From contig JANPWX010000336.1 of NCBI GenBank assembly GCA_024734555.1, forward strand, positions 1 through 64,000: a stretch of 64,000 nucleotides of DNA. The letters are read 5' to 3'. Position numbers and translations under genes: made by a program. This stretch comes from Trochalopteron elliotii (taxonomy: Eukaryota > Chordata > Aves > Passeriformes > Leiothrichidae). This document shows, piece after piece, positions 26,198 through 38,111 of this stretch (its first letter is position 1; every line of letters begins with the position of its first letter). A model generated the notes under the pieces. That model did not search any database and was not told where the DNA came from. It saw only the letters and a program-made list of their open reading frames with translations.

Positions 26198-28168
26198 CTT
26201 AAATGGCCAAGAGGAAATTTGCTTTTAGAAGGACATTATGTTGCAAGACATTACAAAAGACAAAGATATGTTAACAAGACAAAAATGTAACGTGGTTAGT
26301 AAGAAATAAATACTGTTCAATTTAATGCATTAAAGGTTTGTTCCCTTTATGGGACAGCTTTCAGAAAAGGAAAGGTTTCAAGACAGGCTTGTTTACCTTT
26401 CTCACAGGCCAAGAGAATCTTTTTGTGAAGCAAGTTAAAGCAGTCTCTTCTCTTGCCAAATCCCTCATCTTTGTCAGAAATTAACAATAAACCAGGCTTC
26501 CTCCCACCACTGTCATTAGCAACACACCAGGATACTCTTTGAGCATCCCCATCACCTGGGCATAATTTATTTTCTGCAATAAACTTTCCCAATAGCTTTT
26601 TCTGCGATAGCCTTCAATTCTAAAACATACTGTAATTCTCTAACAGCATTTCTTAACTGCAAAATACAGATTTAATAGCAAAAAGAAAAACCTAATTGCA
26701 CTGGAAACTCAAGCTGTAGTTAGAAGACATGAAAAAAACCACTTTCTAGGTGTACAGCTTTCAGTGGCAACAGAAGAAATAAAAATGACAGGCCAATTGC
26801 TTCTCCTGGAATAATGACTTTTTTCCCAAACCATCCCCTCATTCATTTAAATCTTTACAGTTTATCATACCAACTGTAATTCTGCAGCAGTGAGTTACTG
26901 CAACTCTCTTTTCTAAATAGATTCTCAAATTTCTTTAGATATGTACCACAGCCTGTCACCATAAGAAAAAAACAAACCAAAACAACCCTACAGACCTTTC
27001 TCCAGATATGAAAAAAAGAGATGCACAAACCAGGTTTTATAATCCAAAAAGCTCTAACTTAAGTCACTGCCTACACAAAAAGTTTGAAGGAAAATTCAAG
27101 ACCAGTGAGACTCTCCCAATACATTAGGGAATCAAGCAATTCTACATTCAAGCATTTTCTAGACCATTTAAGTGAGTTTTATGGAAGGGTCACAGGGACT
27201 CCACTGAGGAAAGAGGAAATCCACAACAAATCATGATGGTAAACAGCTGTGAAAGGGAGGGAGTTTCAAAGGCCTTGCTTAGGGGAATTTGTTGAGCAAA
27301 TGAGTCTGCATATCTCAGCTGGCATTAGTTGTTTCCTCCTCCTCAAACCTGAATGCCTCTGCTTCTGTACCTGGTACTTCTAGGTAATCACTGCCAGGAA
27401 TAGCACTCAAAACCTTCCTTCCATTGTAAATATTTCTGCTCATTTCCTCTATACTTATTTTGAAAAGCCTAAAAACTGTAAGTGTGAGTATCTTCCATAA
27501 ATTTCTTTGCTCGTGTCTCATCTTATTTTTTCCTCCCATCTTTGCAACAAGCTAATGCTATACAAATTCATGTACCACTACCTTAAGATGTTTCCAGTTG
27601 TTTTTTTTCGGGTAAAACTAAGTTAACATATAACACCACAAAGTATGGGGTGAGGGAGAAGTAGTGCTAGACAATAAAGGAAAGCACTGTTCAGACTCAG
27701 TTACAGCAACAGCTGTAGGCAACTATTCCTTCCCAAAACCAGATAGCTTTGAAAACTGGCTAGACCAAACAGCTATTGTTAAGTAACATTAACTAGACAG
27801 TATCATAGAGCTTCAAATATGCTTAAATTTGGCTCCAAATATTCAAATTTTGCTTTTAAAAAACCAAACCAAGCCATATATCCCACTAAAAGAACAACAA
27901 AGAAAACAACAAAAAAACCCCACCCAACAACAAACTGATAACAATAACAAGTAAATTTTTGTCTACATACCAATGGAGTATTTACCTAAGGGTAAACCAG
28001 AAGCATGATCTTGTTATTAATGGAAGCCTATTTTAGGAGTATGCCTTTATTTTGCAATTGATCTGGTTAACCAAGGCTGGTTTTCAGTGTAACTGATTTT
28101 TGTTGACCACATCATTAGAGTTAGGATCATGCAAGCAAGACTTCCAGATGACTGTAAGCACAACATAC
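26198..28168 (-). other. ACADL: ACADL intron 9
   Basis: A 2.0 kb AT-rich intron. Nothing beyond homopolymer runs was recognised. Confidence 0.9.
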
Positions 28169-28296
28169 CAGTACTTTGCCATGGAGGCTGTGGCAGAGTC
28201 CAGGCGTTTGTCTGCATGGAGCTGCAAACAGTTGTCCATAAAAGCTCGGGCCACACAGATCTGTGTTTTTATTTCAGCCAACTTGTGCTGTACTGT
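28169..28296 (-). CDS. ACADL: ACADL coding exon 9
   Basis: It encodes residues 330-371, from TVQHKLAEI to RLDSATASMAKY, part of the C-terminal helical domain. The acceptor is ACAAG, preceded by a pyrimidine tract (CTTTTTTCCTCTACC). The in-phase join to exon 8 (…HLQ|TVQHK…) supports this unusual acceptor. An overlapping plus-strand frame in this region is a shadow. Confidence 0.95.
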
Positions 28297-30401
28297 CTTG
28301 TTTTGGATGTGGATAGAGAGGGTAGAGGAAAAAAGTATAGTGCAGTTTAATACTTTTGGTAGAAAATGCAGCATTTTCCAGCAAAGATTGCTGTTAGAAA
28401 TCACTATTTCAAACTTTGGCTCTGTACATCAGAGGACACTGTACTTTCCAGACAGTTATGTATTCACCAGTCTTACTAGACAAGGTAACTGCTCTTTACT
28501 TCTCAAGGTCAATTCAAAACACAAATTTAGGAGAAAAAGCACAAGAGAAAGGAAAAACAAATTCCTAGAGAGCACATGGCAAGAAGCCCAGAGTGCTCTG
28601 TCACTCTCGGCTCCCTCTTGTGAGGGAACACCCTTTCACTCTGTAGAGCCATGAACTTTCCCAATTAATAACATTTCACCATCTATTGAATTCTTTCCCC
28701 ATGTATTCTTCAGAGTTCAGGCTACACGCAGAGAGAGTGAAGCAAAAAATAAAGGAAATTTTAGACTATCAGAAAGTTTTTCAGCACTGAGTTCTGTCAC
28801 ATTGGAAAATTTTATATAGAAGAGGTAAAATCTATCATAAGGTTATATAAAACCAGAGCAGGCAGGCATTCAACCACCTTCTTGTAATTCTGCTAGGGAG
28901 GAGATAAAAACATCACCCAGTAATAAAAGTTCTTTCTTATTTCAGTTCTAGAAACGTATATATACAAAAAAAAAAAAATCTTGCTTCCCTTGACAATAAA
29001 TATACTGGACCACTGTACTACTACAAGGAAAGAATTCATTTCAAGTGCTGTAATGTGGTATGACTAAATGAAGTAGCCCAAGGCAGAGTTTCAATTAGAA
29101 AAGATTTATAATATGCACATTCAAGTCATCAGCAACAAAAAAAGGAAATTAAGGAGATATGCAGAGATCCATTATTTTGGCAAAAATAATACACTTTATG
29201 AAATTTATTGTCCACCTCCTGGTGGCCTAGCCTAAAAAAGGAGATTATTTTGGAGATCTCTGCACAGTGAACTACTACAAACAGGAAGCATCCCCTACCT
29301 ACATTAAAAAAAGTTAAAATATAGCTCTTTTGTGTTTCAGCTGCACAGTGTGCATATTAAATTCCATCTGGAATTACTGATTCCTGACAGTTAACTTTAA
29401 AAACAGATGAAGATCACAATCTCCTGAAGGATATCTAGCATTCCAGCCTCTAAAAGTTTCAGTTCTGGTGCTCTTCACAACTAAAATTTGAGTTTGACAC
29501 ACAAAGTCTCAAGATGTAGAAGTGGATTTTTTTTGTTATTTCAAAAGTACATCAAAAACAGAGGCAGCCAACATCTTTAGCCCATAGGAGTCAGTTCTAT
29601 CCTATAAACCAAAGATGCAGGAGCTTGGCCTCCTTCAGCCCTAACAGTGAATGTCATTGTCAGGAAAATTGTAGTATAGCAACCCTGTGGAAAGCAGCAT
29701 CTATTTCATGACTGCAGCTAAAGAGTGTGGGCACAAAACTCAATTCCCTACCCCCAGCAGGAGTGAGCTCTGCCCACAAAGCATGACCCAACAGCTCTAC
29801 ATGCAGTCACACAAACACCCAGACTGCTGCTGCCTGAGGAATCTCATCACAGCATCCATGGAGCACCTCTGCAGGGCAGCAAGGTCACTGCTGCGGCTCC
29901 CCTCCTCCTGCAGCCTCCAAAATAATTCCTCTGCAATGTGCAGAGGAACACAGTACCTGCACAGGCAGCCCCCAGGATTTCAGGCACAGACAAATACTGG
30001 TGGGATGGACCCTGTGATTAGGACTTCTGGCAGTAAAATGCAAGCCTGAGATCATCAAGGGAATGGTTCTTCAGCAGCAGCAAGGAGCCACTATACTTCC
30101 TGCCTACCTATTTCCCTCTCAGGAGCAGCACTGCTGGGAGGTTACCTACCCAAATCCTAAAATACATACATTAGACTTTTCTGGTGCTTTAAAAAATTAT
30201 TATTTTTGCATTTCAAAAATTACTAAAGGGCGCAGAGGCAAAAAACAGCCACAGTCCACACAGTGAAAGCTTTGAAAATGACCCTTTCAAACCAACCCAG
30301 TGATTTTCATTTGTTCACGACTTCACATACACAGCTGTACAGCAAACATACACTAGAATCTGTACTACAATCTGTACATAAATGGCTCAGTTCTAACTCA
30401 C
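28297..30401 (-). other. ACADL: ACADL intron 8
   Basis: A 2.1 kb intron. Open frames on the plus strand at 29.7-30.05 kb show no family features. No interspersed repeat was recognised with confidence. Confidence 0.88.
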
Positions 30402-30515
30402 CTGCAAATGTGCAATTGTCTTCCCAAAAGCTTTTCTTTGCTTCACATAATTCCTTGTTTCTTCAAACATGAATTCACAGCCAGCAAGAGCCATATCAGC
30501 AATTAGCAGTCTTTC
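30402..30515 (-). CDS. ACADL: ACADL coding exon 8 (catalytic glutamate)
   Basis: It encodes residues 292-329, starting at the predicted catalytic base: the first codon of the exon is the Glu of QERLLIAD. It continues through EFMFEETRNYVKQRKAF to HLQ. Both junctions are phase 0. Confidence 0.95.
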
Positions 30516-31768
30516 CTTTGAAACACAAATTACAGAACCCAGTTGAGTTAGTCCTACGTTTCTCTGCATCAGATGCACAATTAGGACACAGATGTTCAGT
30601 GTTGTTCATTAAGGGAGTGGGAGCAGAAGTCACATAAAATATCAAACCAGACATACTGCATTACTGAAATTAATGAGTTGGACAAATGCCTTGCTGTCTA
30701 AAGCTCACTTTTAAGTGTTTACTGGCATAATGCTCCATCACAGTGACTCAAAAAATAGCTACAGACTGACCACAGGAATCTTACCAACTGAAAAATTCAC
30801 AGCAGATTCTGTTTCAGTTACTGTCTTCCACTGCTCTGTTTAAACAACAACTGTATTTAACAATCTCAGTGGGACAACTCTAGGGGAAAAAAAAAGCCTA
30901 CAAAAAATGGCTTGTTTTTTCCTCCTTCATTACATGGTAAAAAACAAAAACTAAATGCAGAACAATTTTTTCTGGCAACAGTGTAACAGTCTGAGGCATT
31001 GCACTGAACCTGTTCATGAGCACATCTATTTAAAGCAGTAAAAGATTTCCTTTGATCAGGTCTCGTATTTACTCACAGTATGAAATTAAAAAACATAATC
31101 CCTACCAAATGAGGTAAATACATCATAGCTTTGACAAAGCACAGACACATTTTGAAAAACATCATTGCCTCCTTGTCCTCCTAAATAATTCCAAAACTTC
31201 ATAAACTGACTTGTAAACTAGCAAGGTATTTTGGCAGCTGAACAATTTCTTTACTTTGTTACATGAACAGAGTTCCATGTCACTTTAATTTGCTTCTACT
31301 TGCAGAAGAGCTAGAACAGCTAGAACCTCATCATCACTGGAACTCAGGAGCTGGTAGTTGTACATGTTTTTCTGTATTTTTTAAATCTATCTATCTATCT
31401 TTTTCCCTTTCTTCCTCTAATTCTCTTTTCATGGAACATTTTGGGTAATGTAACATCGGACGGGTTTAAAGGTTGCTAAGTTAAACAGGCTTAGTTAATG
31501 CTAAGGTAAATGTTTTATGTTACTTGGATGCTGCACTACCATCCTTTGTCAAAGTTCCTTGATTTTCTATATTTTGCCAGTAAACTTGTGTAATTTTGAC
31601 CCCTTGAGAACATCCGGTCGCTATTTCTCCTGTGAGCTTCACCCATAGAAATGTCTGGGGCTTTTACAAAGGCATCCACTACACCACAATAACATGAACT
31701 TCAGGACTAATGCCAAAAACTGTCTCTGTATTCTTCCTGCAGACAGCAAACACTCACATTCCTTTTAC
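30516..31768 (-). other. ACADL: ACADL intron 7
   Basis: A 1.25 kb intron with a short (ATCT)n microsatellite at about 31386-31401. A segment near 31440-31660 has several isolated CpGs and a different texture from its surroundings, but I could not classify it. Confidence 0.88.
31386..31401. repeat. (ATCT)n microsatellite
   Basis: About four tandem ATCT units inside ACADL intron 7. Confidence 0.8.
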
Positions 31769-31870
31769 CTGAGGGAGCTCTGCCATCAGATAGTAGAAGC
31801 CTTTGTTCTCTTTTCCAAGCAAGGCACTGGCTGGCAAGCGCACATCTTCAAAAAACAGCTCTGCTGTGTC
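31769..31870 (-). CDS. ACADL: ACADL coding exon 7
   Basis: It encodes residues 258-291, [15 protein letters not shown] to YYLMAELPQ, the end of the beta-domain and the start of the helix carrying the catalytic glutamate. Both junctions are phase 0, with CTTAG acceptor and GTAAAA donor. Confidence 0.95.
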
Positions 31871-31983
31871 CTAAGAGGATTTGAAATGCAACAGTTGAAT
31901 CTGACATTCTCATCCCAGTAAACTCATTTTTCCCTATAGTTTTCTTGCTGTTGTGCACTTTAACATGAAATCCCAGACTTAGC

Positions 31984-32420
31984 CTGGAAGGATCCTCCAG
32001 AAGTCATCTAGCTTACACTCAGAGCAGCTCCAGATAAACAATCAGCTGAGGGTTTTGTCTAGTTAAGCTTTCCAAAGCTCCAAAGATGAAGGCTCCAGGA
32101 CCTCTCTCACCCCCAAGTATCCAATCACTTTCCTGGTGGACTTTTTTCCTAATACCTCCTAAGAATTTTCCTTAACGTAACTTGTCTCCTTTGCCACTCT
32201 CCCTTTCACTCTGCTCCTTAAAAAAGGATAAGGCCCCACCATCTCTATAGCTAAACACCTCAGTAAGATCCTATTCTTCCAGGCTTCTTCAGAGGAAACA
32301 TATCCAGCTTCCTCAGCTCTCCTTGCACATCACACCCTTCAGACTTCCACAGGCAAAATCAGGATACATATCTTGCATGTTTGTGCTCTGAAGTCTAACA
32401 ACCAGAATAGAACCATAGTT
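31984..32420 (-). mobile_element. Old, diverged CR1 LINE fragment
   Basis: Read on the plus strand, it follows the reversed CR1 3' region: GGATCCTCCAGAAGTCATC, a GCTCAGAGCAG-like block, the TTTGTCTAGTT and TTCCAAAG blocks, then a pyrimidine-rich part with CTTCCTCAGCTCTCC. Divergence is high, pointing to an old insertion. It lies within ACADL intron 6, in the same orientation as the gene. Boundaries are approximate. Confidence 0.7.
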
Positions 32421-32508
32421 CCATCTTATATTTATTTAGCAGTTGCCAGGCATTAAGTGGGTTTAGACTATCTCCAAGTCTGTTGCATTAGATGTTATAT
32501 GAACTCAC

Positions 32509-32673
32509 TTGAGCTTTCAGGCCGATTTTGTTCAGTTTGCGTCCCTTGATGAAACCTTTTGTTCCATTTTCCACCAGGAAAAGGCTGATCCCATGGGCAG
32601 GGGACCGGGCCTCCCTGTCTGTGACTGCAACAACAATCACTACATCACTCATCCAACCATTGGTGATGAACAC
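32509..32673 (-). CDS. ACADL: ACADL coding exon 6
   Basis: It encodes residues 203-257, VFITNGWMSDVVIV to RKLNKIGLKAQ, in the central beta-barrel domain. Both junctions are phase 0. An oppositely oriented open frame here is a shadow. Confidence 0.95.
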
Positions 32674-33872
32674 CTGTAAAAAAAGGCAACTTAGCATAAA
32701 GCAAGGTGGATAGAGGTTAGAAGAGATCACCAGAAGGAGCAGAAAGTAAAATTACATTGACACTTTCAAAGGGAAGGTTCAAGCTTTTGGTGTTAAGTGT
32801 TTTGGAACAAGGCAGACGTTAATTTGAGAAGTATTTTCTGGGGCAGAAGTGTGAAGTTAAAGAATGCACAGATCTGTTTCTTTTGTCTGCCCCATGGTAA
32901 AGAAGGAATACAGTATCAAATGTAGATATGAAATAAACACAGAGGTTCTCTTGTCTAGAAATGAAATGAGTAAGGCAGAACACTCAAAACTATCAACAGC
33001 TTCTTGTCACAACTGTTTAATATTATCCTGTAGAACAACTCATGAGCCTGTCAAATGGATTCACCTTAAGTCCAGCAGAAGAAACTTTCTGTCCTGTTTG
33101 GCTTCAAATGAGTGGCATGAGCACCTTTTCAGCACCTATGCATACATATCTGCTTGCACACATTCTCCCCACTGAAATTGTGCTATGACCAGAAGTCTCT
33201 ATCAGTACTGTTATCAGCAGCAGTATAAAAGGAGATCAAGACATTTCATAGCTTTCAAAAAAACGGTCTGTTGAACCCACACTCCCACTTCAACACTATT
33301 TCTGCCTTCTTATTTTTCATTATGGCAATCAAAGAACTGCTTTGCCACAGCTTGACAACACAGTGAAAGCATCTGAGGCAGCTGTTTTGGTGTTTTTATA
33401 GCAAGACCAGCAAGCTCCTGAATAAAGATTCCACAGCTTGCATTGTGATGACACAAGTTTTTACTCAGGCCACAGAAGATTTCACAGCAGTAATGTATAT
33501 ACTTTATTGTTAAAAATCAGTACTAAGAACCATATTGCTCATACTACACAGCACATTTTTTCCCCTTCTTTCACAGTTTAAGGGAAAATAAGGCCTTTAA
33601 TTGGCTTGTTTTAAAGCTACAAAAAGCCCCTGTACAAGCCCTCCCATAAATTGGTTTAAAAATTGCCTGCAACAGACATATCTCAAGACCTACAAAAAAA
33701 AAATGTAACTGGAACAAAAAACCCCACCTACAACATAACCCACACAAAGAAACCCAAACCAAGAGTAAAAGGAGTGGGAGGAGATGCTGAGAGCAGTGCA
33801 CATCCTGCTCCATTCAGCTAAATGTATTCAGTTCCTAAAGCCTATGAGCAGTATGTATATCAGTGCACTTAC
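32674..33872 (-). other. ACADL: ACADL intron 5
   Basis: A 1.2 kb intron. No recognisable exon or repeat. Confidence 0.88.
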
Positions 33873-33939
33873 CTTACTGCCATTAAGAATCCAGTCACTT
33901 CCATCTTTTTTTGCATATGTCCGTACTCCCTGCAGGTCA
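33873..33939 (-). CDS. ACADL: ACADL coding exon 5
   Basis: A 67-base exon for residues 180-202, SDLQGVRTYAKKDGSDW to LNGSK. The split Ser180 completes signature 1 (GAGSD) started in exon 4. It ends in phase 0 at GTAAGT. Confidence 0.95.
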
Positions 33940-34851
33940 CTAAAACAAAATTCAAAAGGTCCTTCAAACAAACCACTCCAGAAGCTGCAATTTGTACCTT
34001 GAATTCTATCCAGCTCAAAATAAGGTAGATTTTATACCATCCAGACATGGGCTCAGTGAAAGGACAGTGAGACAAGGTGAAATAGCTGAGTGTAACAGAA
34101 ACCCCAAGCATGCTGTGGAAAAGGATGATAAATCTGTGCAACCATACAGGGGGGCATGAGGTCCCATTTTCCCATCTCTGCTTGAGGGAGCTGGTGTAAC
34201 ACAAGCACTGACATCAGCAGGTCAGCATTCACTTACAGCAGTATACCCCAGATAAATGCCAGATAAAACCACATCCTCTCCACAGGCTCAGTCCTGATCA
34301 GGACTCTGTGAAAAGCCACAAGCAACATCTGCCACTTGTAGAAACATGACACCAACAGGTTTTGCACTTCATGAGCCCCTCACTCTTTTGGAAACTGGTC
34401 AGATCAGCAGAGTCTACTCCAGACATATGCTGGGCAAGGAGGGACATTTCTCTGAAAGGATTCAGAGGAAAGAAAAACAAGGTGGTTCTGTCCTACAGAA
34501 AAAGCTAATAGTAAAGCCAAGCCTTCTTTACCAAGGTTTGTAACTTCCTGCTGACCATACTTCATGTTGCATATTCACATGACAAGCAATTGGTAATTAT
34601 AAACTCAGACTGCAAAAACAAATACAAAGTGTATTTGCTCACAGTGGGAAATATAGAAATAGATTCTGAGCTACTATCTTGAAATGACAAAGCTGTAATA
34701 AAGTAATCTATAACAGGTCTTTCCAGTCTTACCTATAATGCAGGATAGTCTAGTCTGTAAAGTAACTAACCAGGAGGTTCAGAACGTTTTTCACTGACAA
34801 ATAAACACACAGCAAATAATGTTGAGACCACTGTTTTAGTATTTGGCTTAC
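33940..34851 (-). other. ACADL: ACADL intron 4
   Basis: A 0.9 kb intron with no recognisable element. Confidence 0.88.
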
Positions 34852-35016
34852 CTGCCAGCCCCAGGTTCTGTCATGGCAATAGCTCCAATGCACTTGCCTG
34901 CAACCATCTGGGGGATAAAGTGTTTAATCTGTTCTTCAGTGCCATAGTTTGCAATGTAGGGCATGACTATATCTGAGTGAAGGCTGAACCCTGGGCCTGT
35001 ACAGTTAACATACATC
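34852..35016 (-). CDS. ACADL: ACADL coding exon 4
   Basis: It encodes residues 125-179 plus part of codon 180: QMYVNCTGPGFSLHSDI, HFIPQMVAGK and the FAD/substrate-binding signature start IGAIAMTEPGAG. The acceptor follows a T-rich tract; the donor is GTAAGC. Confidence 0.95.
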
Positions 35017-35428
35017 CTGGAAAAAAATGGGAGAGGGGAGGTTCAGAAAAAAGTACTACCAAAGACTTCAACACTGAACTTGCACTGTTACAACACAGAC
35101 CCAATAATGAAGAAAACCCCACTACACACAAGTCTCAGAGATATTCTGGCACATTTACCACTATTTATAGAATTTAATTTCACAGTCAAATAGGTACATA
35201 ACCTACCAGGCTAAAAGAAAAAAAGCTTCCCCCAGTCACAAAGCCAATGTTCCCCAAACAATGATCCAGAATACTTGAAACAGGAGGGATTTACATATAT
35301 GTAAACAGGAAAGATAACATCATTTTCTGTAAGCAAATGTAGTCCATAATGAGGAAAACTTATGGAAAAAAAATACAGTCACAAACAATATGATCACTGA
35401 AATTCTTCCTGAAGCATGCAGTACTCAC

Positions 35429-35566
35429 TGCTCTTCCCAGACAATGGCTGAAGAGAGGATATCTGCTCCAATGCCTCCATGTTTTTCAGCAATGGCAACA
35501 CCCAGCAGACCCTGCTGTCCAGCTTTTTCCCAGAGCTCCCTGCTCACCTGGCCATCCTTCTCCCAT
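35429..35566 (-). CDS. ACADL: ACADL coding exon 3
   Basis: It encodes residues 79-124 plus part of codon 125: EWEKDGQVSRELWEKAG, GLLGVAIAEKHGGIG and SSAIVWEE, in the N-terminal helical domain. The intron to exon 4 is only about 410 bases. Confidence 0.95.
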
Positions 35567-37949
35567 CTGCAAAGCAAACACAAAACCAGGGTCACTCACT
35601 GAACCCCCCAGCTGCTGCTGCTTCACACTGGAACACCAACAGACAGTGTGGAGGTACACAGACAACTGTATGTCACAGCCAAGAAGCAGCAGCTTAAACA
35701 CAGTTTGTAATCTTCAAGTCCACAGACAACACTGTAAAACAAGTTTGAATTCCTGCTTCCAATGTGAAACCTGACAAGACTTCATTAAGACTTGTTATGA
35801 CTTATACCAGACTGGGATTTAGGCAATTTAGCCCCAACCATCTGGATAATTACAGGCAGGTCTTTATCCTCCTAACATTCCATTTACCCACACAAAGAAA
35901 TGAGTATAACACATCAGTATCTTTCAAGTCAAAGGCTTCAACTCTACCAATGAAAAGTGCTTTATCTGAGCCAAATGATACCATATCAGTCAGTTTTGTA
36001 TAAAAGTCTGTCCCTGTGCACTTCTTACCAGTCTGTATCTTGGTAAATTACTGCTTTAAGGTACTTTCAAGTTTGTGTTAATAGATAGTTGAGGCTTGTA
36101 TGCTGACAGTTTGCAAACTTCAACACCACAGGAAATCACCTCTTCCTGGAAAATTAGTGCCTCTTTACGGGGTTTGCCAATGGAACGTTGGATGGACATT
36201 AACGGTCCAGGTTTCCTTTATTCTAATGCCTTTTTTTTTCTAAGGCCACAATTTTAAAATGATATGGTAAACAGATTATATCAGAGACATTCCTCTGAGG
36301 CACCTGTGTAAAGCAGATCTATACCATAGCTGTTTACCCACAGTTAATCAAGTATCTTAGCCTACATATCAAACACAGTCATAGAATCACAGAATGGTTT
36401 GGATTGGAAGGGACCTTAAAGCTCATCCAGTTCTGACCCCCTTCCACAGGCAGGGACACCTTTCAGTAGCCCAGGTTGCTCCAAGCCTCACCTAACCTGG
36501 CCTTGATCTCTGCCACTGATGGGGCAGCCACAGTTTCTCTGGGCAATCAGTGTCAGTATTTAAGCTGATTCACAGAGCTTTTGCTCCTACACTGGAAATC
36601 TTAAATCTCTTTTTACCATCTTAGCTATCCCCCTAATCCCCACTTTCAGAGACATTCCTGTCTCTACTCAACCCAGCAACAAAGCTTCTCCTCCTCACAA
36701 TAATCCACAGCTCCATTCAGTGATGCTGCAATTGTCTCTTCAACTCAGCCCAGACAATTAATAAACTGTGCCTGAAGCCTCCTTATTTACTTGACAGCTG
36801 TGAGAACAGAGTGGTTCACCAGGCACTGAAGTGATGCAAGGATACAAGTTCAACTTGATGCAGCCTCCCTAAGAAATTGTTGTGTCAGCAAGATGGCAAA
36901 TAGGATCTTCAGCAACCTCAAGCAGAACCAGTACATGAACACAAACCCACCCTGGAAGTCCTTCCAACACAAAATGAGGGAAAACATCTGGTTTTATGGA
37001 CAGAATATGACTGTACAGTGGAAGAGCATACGACTATAAGGTTGTGGTTTGAGGATAAAAAACCAGAACTGTCACCAACCCTGCTGCAAGCCTCCTGCTG
37101 CTCATTCCTGCCCCAGAGCCATGATGTTCCACCCACTCAGTTGAGGCACCTCAGCTGTTTGTGGGTACACACTTGAGCTGTGTCAGGATCCTCTCATCTA
37201 GCAGGGCAATTTCAGAATAAGCCCTTTATCCCTTGCTGTTTTCACATCAAGTAAGCTAGAAATTGCTTAAGACACTACTACAGCTTGACCCTTTCAGTTC
37301 AAAACCATGCCCTGAGCTAATTTCTTTCTATTCACCACTAAAATGTGATTGGATATGACTAAAACAAGGGCTAAAACCACCCTCCAGCTCTAGTTCAGTG
37401 GAATTGCAACACTCCTACTGTATCCAGAATATTTCCACAGAAACAAACAAAAAAAAAAGAAATTCAAACAAAGATGTTTCGTGCAAGTTTCTTGGTAATA
37501 CCTAATTCACCTCACCATGCTACATGTACTTGCATGTAGCTACAAAATCTACTGCAAGAGAGACAGTAACACTTGATCAAAGCCTTTTTCAGTGACTACT
37601 TCCCAACAGTGTGGGAACTGAACTGCCCCCTAACTCTGCCCCAAAAACATCTGTGTCAGTTAATCCTAGAGGGAGGGAAACTTTGCTGTAACTCTGCAAA
37701 CTGCATTTTGTCTGCCCATGGGCCTAAGCTGAGGATGCCAGATTGCCTACACTGGAGCTCAAAGGATGCATTCAATTTTGATCATGTGTGACTTTCCCTC
37801 ACTCATGACTTCCACAGGTTTGTTTTGATTTGGTAAATTTGAAATAGAAAGCCTGTACATGAAAACTAATAACCTTTAGAGCCCATTGTATCAGCATTTT
37901 GGGGAAAAATGAATACTGGCAAACCAAAATGTTTTAGAGGTTATCTTAC
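35567..37949 (-). other. ACADL: ACADL intron 2
   Basis: A 2.4 kb intron holding a recognisable antisense CR1 3' fragment at 36380-36556. The rest shows nothing I can name. Confidence 0.88.
36380..36556 (-). mobile_element. CR1 LINE, 3' end fragment
   Basis: The reversed CR1 terminus is well preserved: CATAGAATCACAGAATGG, then GGAAGGGACCTTAAAGCTCATC, then a GGCAGGGACACC block and a CCAGGTTGCTCCAAGCC block. It is 5'-truncated after about 180 bases and lies in ACADL intron 2, in the same orientation as the gene. Confidence 0.92.
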
Positions 37950-38111
37950 TCTGCATGAAAAGGCAGCACTTCTTCCTGAAAGAATTTCCTGGCACTCTCC
38001 CTGAAGATATCATGCTCTGATGAGAAGATCCTCCGGGTGCCTATATCAGTCAAAGTTTTAGCAGAAGATGGTTCCAGGCGTTTTGTGCCATGCTGCTCTG
38101 TCTGCAGAGGA
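37950..38111 (-). CDS. ACADL: ACADL coding exon 2
   Basis: It encodes residues 25-78 plus part of codon 79. It starts in the presequence/mature boundary region (SPLQTEQHGTKRLEP), then TLTDIGTRRIFSSEHDIF, then RKFFQEEVLPFHA. The acceptor follows a T run (TTTTTTTCAG); the donor is GTAAGA. Confidence 0.95.

Noticed and set aside
28100..28654. 184-codon plus-strand open frame
   Set aside because: It overlaps ACADL exon 9 in antisense and has no features of its own.
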